Notes: generated from the sequence alone by a model not told the origin. A DNA stretch of 12,966 nucleotides from AP-16 sp036395835 (GCA_036395835.1 DASWCW010000282.1:1-12966); one strand, 5' to 3'; shown: positions 1 to 7,391, counted from the stretch's first letter. Numbers and translations: made by a program.

Positions 1-1
1 C

Positions 2-215
2 GCCCATGCGCGGCAGATGCTCGCGAGCTTTCAAGATGACTACAACACGGTCAGGCCACACAGTGGGCTCGGCAGTCTCCCGCCGGCCGCCTACGCCAAA
101 CTCAACGCCCCTCGGACGCAACGGGCCGGGGCGCTTGAGCTCCGCGCCCCGGCCCGTTGCATCACCGAGCCACACGGGCTCAAATGACACCAGGGCTCTA
201 CTCATCGCTGGATGA
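2..215 (+). pseudogene. IS3-family transposase (OrfB) C-terminal fragment, probably frameshifted
   Basis: From position 2 the plus strand encodes the conserved end of the IS3 OrfB integrase core, including DDYNTVRPHSGLG and LPPAAYAKLN. This frame stops at 185-187. The usual family ending, here APRPVASPSHTG and then ARxLLIAG-like residues, lies in the next frame and stops at 213-215. The normal C-terminus is therefore split between two frames, with the switch somewhere around 125-150. The family role is a DDE transposase acting on the element's own ends. The catalytic Asp residues lie upstream of the window. If the frameshift is real the element may be inactive, although loss of the last 25 or so residues alone does not prove this. 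The family call is firm; the frameshift is an inference from the remembered family ending. Confidence 0.75.
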
Positions 216-233
216 AAGAAGGGGCTCAGGTCA
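209..233. repeat. Putative right terminal inverted repeat of the IS3-family element
   Basis: The stretch starting TGGATGAAAG and ending GGCTCAGGTCA lies just past the transposase stop and ends in the CA dinucleotide typical of IS3 ends. The matching left repeat is outside the window, so the repeat length is a guess. Confidence 0.5.
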
Positions 234-242
234 GCTGGCACC

Positions 243-776
243 TTGGCAGAACTCGTGGAATTCGCGAGCGAGGGTCTGGCTCTCCACCTATGGACGGAGA
301 TTGCAGGAGCCGGGCATGACCCCTGGAATATCGGGCGTGAGCGCGTACGCAGCGAGTCGTACGGTGTGTCCTATAAAAATGCCGTCATAGCACAACTGGC
401 TGGGCAACCCATGTCAGGTCTTATCAGCTATCCGCTCCGCGATTGGCCGGAGCCCATTTCCGACAAGCTCCCAGCTGTGCTCGTACCGCTGCATGAGCTC
501 ATGAATTTGGCGCCCGATACGTGGTATGTTCACGCGCTTGCTGCCTACCCGAAGTATCGAGGCAGGGGACAGGGTTCGGCTCTCCTCGCCCTGGCCGACA
601 ATTTAGCCGCTGCTGGCGGGACCGCGGGCCTTAGCCTCATCGTCTCTGACACAAACGCGAGCGCGCGCAAGCTATACGAGCGCTGTGGGTATCGTGAGGC
701 TGCGCACTGCGCGATGGTCAAGGAAGGTTGGCCGCATCCGGGCACCAACTGGGTGCTCATGAGAAAACGGTTCTGA
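243..776 (+). CDS. GNAT-family N-acetyltransferase, 5' end removed by IS insertion
   Basis: This is a Gcn5-related acetyltransferase, which would move an acetyl group from acetyl-CoA to an unidentified amine. The acetyl-CoA binding motif A is visible at residues 96-116 with YRGRGQGS (R-G-x-G-Q-G), preceded by the strand WYVHALAAYP. Motif B, ARKLYERCGY, is at 141-150. The C-terminus (MVKEGW to VLMRKRF) looks complete. The frame runs open back to 216, and codons 234-242 (Ala-Gly-Thr) read naturally into the protein, but before them is IS DNA. Relatives usually start 10-15 residues earlier with an IRPATxxDA-like strand, so the native start is missing. TTG 243 is only the nearest possible start, and the next ATG (411) would remove the N-terminal third. 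The enzyme may be unexpressed or expressed from IS-derived signals. The substrate is unknown. Confidence 0.8.
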   Translation: MAELVEFASEGLALHLWTEIAGAGHDPWNIGRERVRSESYGVSYKNAVIAQLAGQPMSGLISYPLRDWPEPISDKLPAVLVPLHELMNLAPDTWYVHALAAYPKYRGRGQGSALLALADNLAAAGGTAGLSLIVSDTNASARKLYERCGYREAAHCAMVKEGWPHPGTNWVLMRKRF

Positions 777-846
777 CTGAGCCATTTCGATTCAATGAAT
801 AGCTTCGACTGGAGGCAGACGATTGCGGCCCGCTCGGAGCCAAGCT

Positions 847-2628
847 TTATGATCCGGCTGCGCGGGCGGGTTCGGGCTCCGGCGCCAGAAACTGGCCGCG
901 GGCCAGTTCCGTAAATTTTCCGCCGCGCGCGACCAGTTCCTCGAACGAGCCCGCCTCGATGATCTGCCCGCGCTCGAACACCAGGATCCGGGTCGCCTTG
1001 CGGATGGTCGCGAGCCGGTGCGCGATCACGAAGGTGGTGCGCCCGCGCACGACCTCGTCGAGCGCCCGCAACAGCTTGGTCTCGGTCGCCGCGTCGAGCG
1101 CGCTCGTCGCCTCGTCGAGGATGAGGATCGGCGGGTCCTTGAGCAGGGCGCGAGCGATCGACAGCCGTTGACGCTCGCCGCCGGAGAGCCGACGCCCGCG
1201 CTCGCCGACGCGGGCATTGAACCCGCCCTCCCCCTCCAGGATGAAGTCCAGCGCTTGCGCCCGTCCGGCGGCGCGCCGCATCTCCTCTTCCGTCGCGTCG
1301 GCCTTGCCGATGCGCAAATTCTCCGCGATCGATCGGTCGAACAACAAACCCTCCTGGAACACCACGCCGACGTTGCGGCGCAGCGCCGTGAGCTTGATTG
1401 AGCGGATGTCGCGGCCATCGATCTCGATCGTGCCCGACTGCGGATCGAAACTGCGGTGCAGCAGGGCAAGCGCGGTGGATTTGCCCGCGCCGGTCGCCCC
1501 GACGAGCGCGATGGTCTCTCCCGGCGCCGCGGTGAAGTTCAGCCGGAATACGGCGGGCGTCTTGCCCTCGTAGGAAAACGACACGTCGCGGAACGCAACG
1601 AGTCCCCGCACGCGGCCGGGATCGACCGCGTCCGCACGGTCGCGGATCGCCGGGACGGTGTCGCAGACATCGAAGAACTGCTGCAGCTTCGGCGCCTCCA
1701 TGAACACGCGATTGACGAATCCGACCGCGTGCTGCAGCCGGTCGATGAGCATGGTGGCGAAGCTCATGAAGGTGACGATCTCGCCGATCGAAGCCAGCCG
1801 CTGCGCGAACAGCCAGGCACCGAGCAGGATGATCGACAGGATGGTGATGGTCGTCGCCGCCCGGGTCAGCACCGCGATCACCGCCCACCACGAGAGCACC
1901 GGGATCTGCGCGGCGAGCAGCTTGTCGACGACCGCTTTCAACGCCGAGACTTCGGCCTCGACGCGGGCGAAGCTGTGGACCAGCGCAACGTTGCCGAGCG
2001 TGTCGGAGGCGCGTTCGGCCAGCTCGGAATAGTGCTGCTCGACCGAGCCCTGCATCGACTCGGTCTTGCGCAGCACGAATGCCGTCAATCCGGCAAATAT
2101 TGCGCACAGCACCATCAGCAGCAGCCCGAGCCGCCAGTTGAGCACCAGCGAGAGCGGCAGCAGCACCAGAAACGACACGAACGCGGCAAGGTGATCGCGG
2201 AAGAAGGCGATCCACAGCGACCACAGCGAGTCGGTCCCCTGCAGCATCACCTTCATCAATCGGCCGGAATGCACGTCGCCGTGGAAGGCGAGCGGCAGCT
2301 CGAGCACGTGCTCGAAATATCCGGTGAGCACCGCGTGGCGCCGGCGATGGGCGAGACGGTCGGCATAGAGCGCGACGAGCGTGCCGCACAGGATGTTGAA
2401 CATTCCGAAGCAGACCCAGATCAGCAGCAGCGAAATCAGGTTCGACCAGATCGGCGGTGCGTCGGCGGACTGGGCCCTGGCGAGGGTGTCGACCACGCGG
2501 CCGAACAGCACGGGCTCGGCGAATTGTCCCGCCGCGAGCGCGATGTTGGCGCCGGCGAGCATCCAGGCGAGGTTGCGCTCCGGCCCCAACAGGCTGAGCA
2601 CGCGAGCATAGATGCGAATGAGCTTCAT
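847..2628 (-). CDS. ndvA: NdvA/ChvA-like glucan ABC exporter (fused permease-ATPase)
   Basis: This 593-aa type-1 ABC exporter half-transporter has a six-helix permease at about residues 15-310 and an ATPase at 345-580. Visible ATPase motifs are Walker A GATGAGKST (377-385), Q-loop Q425, signature LSGGERQR (481-488), Walker B ILILDE (501-506) and switch His537. The permease carries phrases I associate with NdvA/ChvA, the exporters of cyclic beta-1,2-glucan: AEPVLFGR, ADRLAH, a VEQHY segment, and PVLSWWAV. Length agrees with NdvA (about 590 aa). Such proteins work as dimers in the inner membrane and move glucan to the periplasm. The start ATG (2628-2626) overlaps the upstream ABC gene's TGA, so the two are probably translationally coupled. 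The last dozen residues are Pro/Glu/Ala-rich. Substrate assignment is by resemblance; no glucan synthase gene lies nearby, so another substrate remains possible. Confidence 0.85.
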   Translation of the reverse strand: MKLIRIYARVLSLLGPERNLAWMLAGANIALAAGQFAEPVLFGRVVDTLARAQSADAPPIWSNLISLLLIWVCFGMFNILCGTLVALYADRLAHRRRHAVLTGYFEHVLELPLAFHGDVHSGRLMKVMLQGTDSLWSLWIAFFRDHLAAFVSFLVLLPLSLVLNWRLGLLLMVLCAIFAGLTAFVLRKTESMQGSVEQHYSELAERASDTLGNVALVHSFARVEAEVSALKAVVDKLLAAQIPVLSWWAVIAVLTRAATTITILSIILLGAWLFAQRLASIGEIVTFMSFATMLIDRLQHAVGFVNRVFMEAPKLQQFFDVCDTVPAIRDRADAVDPGRVRGLVAFRDVSFSYEGKTPAVFRLNFTAAPGETIALVGATGAGKSTALALLHRSFDPQSGTIEIDGRDIRSIKLTALRRNVGVVFQEGLLFDRSIAENLRIGKADATEEEMRRAAGRAQALDFILEGEGGFNARVGERGRRLSGGERQRLSIARALLKDPPILILDEATSALDAATETKLLRALDEVVRGRTTFVIAHRLATIRKATRILVFERGQIIEAGSFEELVARGGKFTELARGQFLAPEPEPARAAGS

Positions 2629-4481
2629 TCGGCCGCCTGCCTGGATTTCACCTTGCGTCCCAACCGGCCCGGCCAGCGCCAGCGCGGCGGCGCGCGGCGG
2701 CCCGCGAGCGCCAAATCCCGGACCAGCCGCGCCCCGCCCGAGCGGCGCTCCAGCACCAGCTTGCGTTCATGAAACGCCTCGAGCTCGCGGCGATGTCCGA
2801 CGCTGACGATGGTGGTGGCAGGGAGCTGATCGGAGATCATCCGCATCAGCTGTTCCTGGCTGGGCGGATCGAGCGCCGAGGTCGCCTCGTCGAGTACGAT
2901 GATGTCGGGACGTGCGATCAGCAATCTAGCGAACGCAAGGCGCTGCCGCTCGCCGCCCGACAAGGTCTGGTCCCAGGGCGCCTCCTCGTCGATGCGATCG
3001 GTGAGATGCCCGAGCCCGACCAGCTCCAGCGCCTTTGCCACCGCTTCCGTGGACACTTCGTCGGCGGGCGCCGGATAGGCGGCCGCGCGCCGCAAGGTCC
3101 CGATCGGCACGTAGGGCCGCTGCGGCATCAGGAACAGCTTTGAGCCGGAATTGACCTGCACCTTGCCCTCGCCCCACGGCCATAGGCCGGCGATCGCGCG
3201 CACCAGCGTGCTCTTTCCGGCGCCGGTTTCCCCGACCACCAGAACCTTCTCGCCGGGAGCGATCACGACGTCGGCCTCGTTGACCACCACGGTGCCGTCG
3301 TCGAGAGTGACCGAGAGATCGTGCAAGCGCAACGCCGCGCCTTGCGTCTCGCCGTGCTCGATGCGACCGAAGCCCTCGCCCTGCTCGGCCTCCTCCAGGC
3401 TGTCCAGCGAAAACAGCAGCGAGGCGACGCGGTGACCCGACGCGGTCCAATCCGCAAGGCGCGGATAATTGTCGACCAGCCAGCTGAACGCGGCCTGCAC
3501 GAAGACGAAAGCGGAAGCAGCCTGCATGACTTCGCCCAGCGTCATGGTGCCGTCGAGAAATTTCGGGGAGGAGAGAATCACCGGGATCACGGGCGCGATC
3601 AGCACGCTCGCCTGCGATACGCTCGTCGTGCGCATGTGCTGCGAGCACAATTGCCGCCAGCGCCGCAGCACCTGACGCAGCGAACGGTCGAGACCCGCGC
3701 GTTCCTCCTGTTCGCCACCGAGCAGCGCGATGCTCTCGCCATTCTCGCGCAGTCGGGTGAGGACGTAACGGTATTCGGCCTCCGCCTGGTTTCTCTGCTC
3801 CGAGGCGGTGATGAAGCCGCGGCCGATGACGATCATGAGTCCGCTGGCGGTCAGCGAATAAGCGACGGCGGCGATGACCAGAAATCCGGGAATTACGATC
3901 CAAGTGTCCCCGACGCGAACCGACAACGGGCCGCCGATGGTCCACAGGACACCGATAAAGGTGATGGCCGACAGCACGGCCTGCAGGACGCCGGCGGAGA
4001 AATCGACCGGGGCGTCGGTCGCGATCCTCAGATCCTCCGCGATCCGGCCTTCGGGATTCTGGTGATCGCCGGGCACCAGGTTGAGCTGATAATAGCGTCC
4101 ATTGGCGAGCCAGCGATCCACGACGTGGCTCGAGAGCCATGCCCGCCAGCGCCGCTGCGTCGTCATCCGTGCAAACAATGCGCCGACCGCCACCAGAACG
4201 CTGGCTGCGACCAGCGCGGGAAACAGCATCGCCTGAAACAGCACGGCGCCCGAGTCGCGCGCCTGCAGCGCATCGAAGATCGCCCGATTCCAGACGTTGA
4301 TGCGATACTGCACGAATATCTGCAGCGCGATCAGGACGAGGAGCGCAATGGTCAGGATCCAGGCGGCGCGAGGCCCGGAGCGGCCCCAAAAACCGGCGGC
4401 GCTCGCCCAGAACCTGCGCACCAGCAGGCGTCGAGATTCTCGCTGGACATCCTCTTCCGGCAAATCCCGGTGTTTGCTCAA
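2625..4481 (-). CDS. BacA/SbmA-YddA-like ABC transporter, fused permease and ATPase
   Basis: The frame encodes a multi-helix permease (about residues 30-340 counted from TTG 4481) and a C-terminal ATPase. ATPase motifs are Walker A GETGAGKST (417-425), LSGGERQR (507-514), Walker B IIVLDE (527-532) and His563. The phrase VQYRINVWNRAIFDAL after the first helix is typical of the ABC_membrane_2 / SbmA-BacA group, which includes YddA, mycobacterial Rv1819c and rhizobial BclA; these import peptides or other hydrophilic solutes. The same frame is open upstream to a GTG at 4697, but that extension is Arg-rich, not family-like, and overlaps the 3' end of the next gene. The EcfG-type promoter at 4527-4551 would start RNA near 4520, so I chose TTG 4481. 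No good ribosome site precedes it. An out-of-frame ATG at 4450-4448 does have a strong one (see findings). The TGA overlaps the ndvA-like ATG. The substrate is unknown. Confidence 0.8.
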   Translation of the reverse strand: MSKHRDLPEEDVQRESRRLLVRRFWASAAGFWGRSGPRAAWILTIALLVLIALQIFVQYRINVWNRAIFDALQARDSGAVLFQAMLFPALVAASVLVAVGALFARMTTQRRWRAWLSSHVVDRWLANGRYYQLNLVPGDHQNPEGRIAEDLRIATDAPVDFSAGVLQAVLSAITFIGVLWTIGGPLSVRVGDTWIVIPGFLVIAAVAYSLTASGLMIVIGRGFITASEQRNQAEAEYRYVLTRLRENGESIALLGGEQEERAGLDRSLRQVLRRWRQLCSQHMRTTSVSQASVLIAPVIPVILSSPKFLDGTMTLGEVMQAASAFVFVQAAFSWLVDNYPRLADWTASGHRVASLLFSLDSLEEAEQGEGFGRIEHGETQGAALRLHDLSVTLDDGTVVVNEADVVIAPGEKVLVVGETGAGKSTLVRAIAGLWPWGEGKVQVNSGSKLFLMPQRPYVPIGTLRRAAAYPAPADEVSTEAVAKALELVGLGHLTDRIDEEAPWDQTLSGGERQRLAFARLLIARPDIIVLDEATSALDPPSQEQLMRMISDQLPATTIVSVGHRRELEAFHERKLVLERRSGGARLVRDLALAGRRAPPRWRWPGRLGRKVKSRQAAE

Positions 4482-4526
4482 AACGGTGCCGATTCGACCG
4501 AGCCGTGCGGAACTGCAACGCAAAAC

Positions 4527-4551
4527 AACGTTTTCGGGGCCGTCCGGTTCC
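4527..4551 (-). promoter_or_regulatory. EcfG-type (general stress sigma factor) promoter for the ABC pair
   Basis: On the minus strand GGAAC (4551-4547) is followed after exactly 16 bases by CGTT (4530-4527). This is the -35/-10 pattern known for alphaproteobacterial EcfG/RpoE2 sigma factors. It lies 46 bases before TTG 4481 and 77 before ATG 4450, in the gap after the AI-2E gene. Confidence 0.75.
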
Positions 4552-4618
4552 AAAAACCGACGGTCGCGCAGGGGGTTAAGCCATGGTCTGGCCCGACGGC
4601 GCCTTCCGCTCGGCGCTC

Positions 4619-6577
4619 TCAGGCGGCGCTCGATCCCGCCGTCGTCATCGCGACCGGGTCCGCATCGGGCCGCCCGGAGGAAGCCGCGTCGATGCACAGG
4701 ATCACGGCCTCTCTCAGCGAAAAAGCGTACGCGTCGGCATCGGCACGCGCGCGCAATTGCCCCTCCGCCCTCCCGCCGCGTTCATGACCCCACAGACCCG
4801 CGAGGATTTTCGCACCGGCTATTTGCCGGCGAATGCGCCGGATCGAATGGCGCAAATGGGCGGCGCTGTTACCGAGCTCGAAATAGGACAAACAGACCAT
4901 CCTCACGCCTGCGCTGTTCAGGCGAACGATGTTGGCGGAGGACACGGCGAGATCCGGCTCGACACGCGTGCCCAGCCCATGCTTCTCCAGCAGCTGCACG
5001 AGCATGGCCGCCGCCGCGCCGTCGAACGGACCCCTGCCGGCGATGCACAGGACCGGCTGCCCGGTCCACTCCGGTCGCAAATCCCGCACTGCGGGAAGGT
5101 CCGGCGCTCTCTCGTCCTGGTCCTCTTCCTCACGCCGCCCCTCCTGCTTCTCCTTGATCAGCCGCGCGGGCGTCACGTCGTCGTGCTCGGAAAGGTCGGC
5201 GATCAGTCCGTGCACCGTCTCGTTGATCTGCGCGACATGCTTGGCGTCAAGCACCCCGCGCCGGAAATCGATCTGCGCCAGGATCAGCGCCGGAAGCACG
5301 ATCTCGTCGTAGCAGGCCGACAATGATCTGCGCTTGAGGATCTGCTCGAGCTGGTCGAGCGCCTCGTCGGCATCTCCGGCCAGCACCCGCTGATAGAAAC
5401 TCTGAGCGGGGGTCAGCGGCGGTTCATCGCCGATCATGACGTCGACGAACCGCAGCCATTCGATGTGCCGGCCGAGCACGCCGAGGCAGACGGTGAGCGG
5501 CGTCGACAGCAATAGTCCGATCGGGCCCCACAGCCAGGTCCAGAACGTCGCCGCGATGATGACGGCCACCGGCGTGAGCCCGGTGCTGTGGCCGTAGACC
5601 AGCGGCTCGACCACCTGCCCGATCAGCGGCTCGACGACGACGAAGAGTGCGATCGTCAGCAACGCCACGGTCCAGCCCGGATCGACCGCGATCGCCAGCG
5701 CGACCGGAAACGCCGCGGCAATGAACGCGCCGATATAGGGCACGAACCGCAATACCATGGCCAAGATCCCGAACAGCACCGGGTTCGGCACTCCGATGAA
5801 GGTCAGTCCGGTGCCGACGATGACGCCGAACAGGAGGTTGAGCGAGGTCTGCGCCAGAAAATAACGGCTCAAGCGACGCGCGCCGTCGTCGAGCGCTTCC
5901 GTGGTGCGCTGCAGATCGTGGGATCCGGCGAGCTTGAGGAAACGGTCCCGGAGGTCTTGCCGCTGCAGCAGGAAAAACGTGACGAAGATGACGACGAGGC
6001 CGCCCGTGGTGAGCGGCTCCGCGAGGGGCTGCAGCACGCGCTGGATGACCTGGGCGGCCGCCGGCTCGGGCTGATGGATCTCCACCGGCATGGGCGCCGT
6101 CTGCGAGCTGCCCGAGACCTGGGCGCCCTGCGAGTCCTGGCCCTCTTTCTTGCGGATTTCCTGGTTGACGTTTCGGAGAAACGTCGAGATGCGCTCGAGC
6201 GTCCCGCCGCTCGCAGCGTCGCGCACCGAGCGGATCTTCTCCTGGATCGTGAACTGATATTCCGGGAGCTGCTGCGCAAGTTGCGTCATCTGCTGACCGA
6301 CGAGCGCACCGACGCCCAGGAAAACGGTGCAGGCGAACGCGACAACCAAAACCACGGCCGCAACGCGCGGCACTCCCCAGTTTCGCAACAGCCGCACCGC
6401 CGGAGCGAGCAGGAAGGTGAGCAGGATCCCGAGCGCGAGCGGCAGAAAGATCGCCTTGGCAAAATACAGCGCCGCTACGATTCCCAGCACGGCGAGCACG
6501 GCCAGTGCGCGCGTGATCGCGACTTCCGTGCGCATTCCATTGGGCTGCAATCGTTCGGGCCCGAGAAGCTCGGCCAT
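4619..6577 (-). CDS. AI-2E/PerM-family membrane transporter with long soluble C-terminal domain
   Basis: This 652-aa protein has the eight-helix AI-2E transporter fold (PF01594-type) at about residues 19-372. Helix pairs are seen near 19-60 and 70-95, then a soluble segment with amphipathic and Ser/Gln/Pro-rich parts (100-180), and helices from about 190. Family-like phrases include FVPYIGAFIAA and WLWGPIGLLLSTPLT. Ordinary members stop near 350-400 aa; here about 280 more residues follow. These comprise a helical stretch, a charged linker (KEKQEGRREEEDQDERA, about 476-492) and an alpha/beta domain near 505-600 that resembles a Rossmann or B12-binding-like fold. ATG 6577 was chosen because AGGA stands just before it; the frame is open further upstream but not family-like. 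Members have been linked to autoinducer export or to Na+/H+ antiport, so the substrate is uncertain. Confidence 0.85.
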   Translation of the reverse strand: MAELLGPERLQPNGMRTEVAITRALAVLAVLGIVAALYFAKAIFLPLALGILLTFLLAPAVRLLRNWGVPRVAAVVLVVAFACTVFLGVGALVGQQMTQLAQQLPEYQFTIQEKIRSVRDAASGGTLERISTFLRNVNQEIRKKEGQDSQGAQVSGSSQTAPMPVEIHQPEPAAAQVIQRVLQPLAEPLTTGGLVVIFVTFFLLQRQDLRDRFLKLAGSHDLQRTTEALDDGARRLSRYFLAQTSLNLLFGVIVGTGLTFIGVPNPVLFGILAMVLRFVPYIGAFIAAAFPVALAIAVDPGWTVALLTIALFVVVEPLIGQVVEPLVYGHSTGLTPVAVIIAATFWTWLWGPIGLLLSTPLTVCLGVLGRHIEWLRFVDVMIGDEPPLTPAQSFYQRVLAGDADEALDQLEQILKRRSLSACYDEIVLPALILAQIDFRRGVLDAKHVAQINETVHGLIADLSEHDDVTPARLIKEKQEGRREEEDQDERAPDLPAVRDLRPEWTGQPVLCIAGRGPFDGAAAAMLVQLLEKHGLGTRVEPDLAVSSANIVRLNSAGVRMVCLSYFELGNSAAHLRHSIRRIRRQIAGAKILAGLWGHERGGRAEGQLRARADADAYAFSLREAVILCIDAASSGRPDADPVAMTTAGSSAA

Positions 6578-6631
6578 TGCGTTCCTGTTCGGGGTGCGGC
6601 CTCGCTGGGCGCGGTTTCCAGGATGAATATC

Positions 6632-6656
6632 AATACTTTGGATGGGGAACGGTTCC
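6632..6656 (-). promoter_or_regulatory. Possible EcfG-type promoter for the AI-2E gene (weak -10)
   Basis: On the minus strand GGAAC (6656-6652) is followed after 16 bases by TATT, which fits the looser GGAAC-N18-TT form. It lies 55 bases before ATG 6577. The -35 is perfect, but the G of the usual CGTT is missing. Confidence 0.45.
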
Positions 6657-6742
6657 GCGGGGCCCCGATTTGCCGGCATCCCCGCGACCTCGATGGCTGG
6701 ACTTTGCGGGAGTTTGCAATCGGGTCGCTGTCGCAACAGCAA

Positions 6743-6763
6743 CGGGCGCCCGTCGGGCGCCCG
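6743..6763 (-). terminator. GC-rich hairpin, possible terminator of the 70-aa gene
   Basis: Two copies of CGGGCGCCCG (itself palindromic) flank a single T. They can fold into a 9-bp all-GC stem with a 3-base loop, 22 bases past the stop of the 70-aa gene. The following minus-strand bases TTGCTGTTG are only moderately T-rich, so termination strength is uncertain. Confidence 0.5.
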
Positions 6764-6784
6764 CATGCAGCACAGACGGTTCGG

Positions 6785-6997
6785 CTAGTCGGTGCAGACC
6801 ACCTTTACCGCCGCTTCGGCCTCGGACCGGGATTTGTAGACGGTATCGCCCACTACCACGGTCGTGGTGGTCGTCGGCTTCTTGTCGACGACCACGCATT
6901 TCTTGTCGGGATTCCTCACGATGAAAAATTCGTCGGCGGCAAGCGCCGGGACGGCAAACGCAACGACCAGGCTGCCCGCAAGCAGGTATTTGAGCAT
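6785..6997 (-). CDS. Small secreted (periplasmic) protein of unknown function, 70 aa
   Basis: A typical Sec signal peptide is visible: MLKYLLAGSLVVAFAVPALA, with predicted cleavage after ALA at residue 20. The mature protein is about 50 residues. It starts ADEFFIV, contains DKKCVVV, a run of five threonines followed by VVVGDTVYKSRSEAEAA, and ends VVCTD. It has two cysteines (about residues 34 and 68) that could form a disulfide in the periplasm. ATG 6997 is preceded by AGGAGG at good spacing, which rules out the longer frame upstream. I recall similar short exported proteins as common, unnamed families in Bradyrhizobium. No enzymatic motif is present. It lies between two hairpins, so it is probably transcribed alone. 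I did not find a convincing EcfG site: a GGAAC at 7040-7036 has no matching -10. Confidence 0.8.
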   Translation of the reverse strand: MLKYLLAGSLVVAFAVPALAADEFFIVRNPDKKCVVVDKKPTTTTTVVVGDTVYKSRSEAEAAVKVVCTD

Positions 6998-7177
6998 GAC
7001 ATCATCCTCCTTGTGGCGCTGCGCTCGCAACTTTGGTTCCGTGCCGCCGAAGTCGCCGCGCGAAAGATGAAATGAAATGTTTGACCTGTGAGCACCTGCC
7101 GATGGTGATTGTTTGGAACCTAGCTTTCGTGCCTCATCCGGCGCGTTCGGCTCCGCAATTCATGCAGCTCAATGCAA

Positions 7178-7208
7178 GAGCCCCAGCTCCTTTCGGAAGC
7201 CGGGGCTC
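7178..7208 (-). terminator. Strong hairpin downstream of the 31-aa gene
   Basis: GAGCCCC (7178-7184) pairs with GGGGCTC (7202-7208). The stem continues inwards through GCTCC/GGAAGC with one mismatch and one bulge, and is closed by TTTC. It lies 30 bases past the stop of the 31-aa minus-strand gene and before the 70-aa gene. The T-tract on the minus strand is poor (TTGCATTG). Confidence 0.6.
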
Positions 7209-7238
7209 CGCCGTGCTCGATCGAGCTCGAACCATCGT

Positions 7239-7334
7239 TTAGTGAAACACATGGGTTACATGGAGGATATAGTAGCCGCCGCCCAACAGAAGCGCGCCTC
7301 CTCCAACCCACAGAATGGGGATAAGCAAGGGCAT
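7239..7334 (-). CDS. 31-aa hydrophobic membrane micropeptide under an EcfG-type promoter
   Basis: The peptide begins MPLLIPILWVGGGALLLGGG and ends YYILHVTHVFH. It is one hydrophobic, Gly-rich segment long enough to cross the membrane once, with a His/aromatic tail. Support for a real gene is unusually good for this size. GGAGGAGAT stands right before ATG 7334, a perfect GGAAC-N16-CGTT promoter lies 33 bases upstream of the ATG, and a strong hairpin follows the stop. I recall near-identical short proteins annotated as hypothetical in Bradyrhizobium. Its function is unknown. By analogy with other one-helix stress peptides it may modulate a membrane protein complex, but that is speculation. Confidence 0.75.
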   Translation of the reverse strand: MPLLIPILWVGGGALLLGGGYYILHVTHVFH

Positions 7335-7366
7335 GCTGATCTCCTCCGTAGTTCTCGTCTCACGAC

Positions 7367-7391
7367 AACGTACAAGCGCGCGTCGCGTTCC
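7367..7391 (-). promoter_or_regulatory. EcfG-type promoter for the 31-aa membrane peptide
   Basis: The minus strand has GGAAC (7391-7387), 16 bases, then CGTT (7370-7367). The predicted RNA start is near 7360, giving a leader of about 25 bases that carries the GGAGGAG ribosome site of the 31-aa gene. Confidence 0.8.

Larger units (their letters stand above)
1..233 (+). mobile_element. Right end of an IS3-family insertion sequence (left part outside window)
   Basis: The window opens inside the 3' end of an IS3-type transposase gene, followed by a short tail ending in CAGGTCA at 233. IS3-family elements end in CA, and the reverse complement of this end begins TGACCTGAGCCCC, a start I associate with IS3-family termini. 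Directly after 233 the sequence switches to the reading frame of an acetyltransferase that lacks its first codons, which fixes the IS boundary at about 233/234. The left end and the target duplication are outside the window, so the exact element and its insertion date cannot be given. Confidence 0.75.

Noticed and set aside
545..2772. Long open frames overlapping the ndvA-like gene (545-2389 minus, 1456-2772 plus)
   Set aside because: They are in other frames of a clear ABC gene, are very Arg/Ala- or His/Gln-rich and show no domain; high GC makes such frames by chance.
2926..4787. Long frames over the BacA/YddA-like gene (2926-4518 minus, 3321-4787 plus)
   Set aside because: Same reason: out-of-frame shadows of a gene with all ABC motifs.
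7036..7040. EcfG promoter for the 70-aa secreted protein
   Set aside because: GGAAC is present on the minus strand but no GTT-like -10 follows at 16-18 bases, and the spacing would run into the ribosome site.
5588..7075. 495-codon plus-strand frame opposite the AI-2E gene
   Set aside because: Low-complexity Arg/Gln/Asp composition without any family resemblance; it runs through the small secreted gene and its hairpin.
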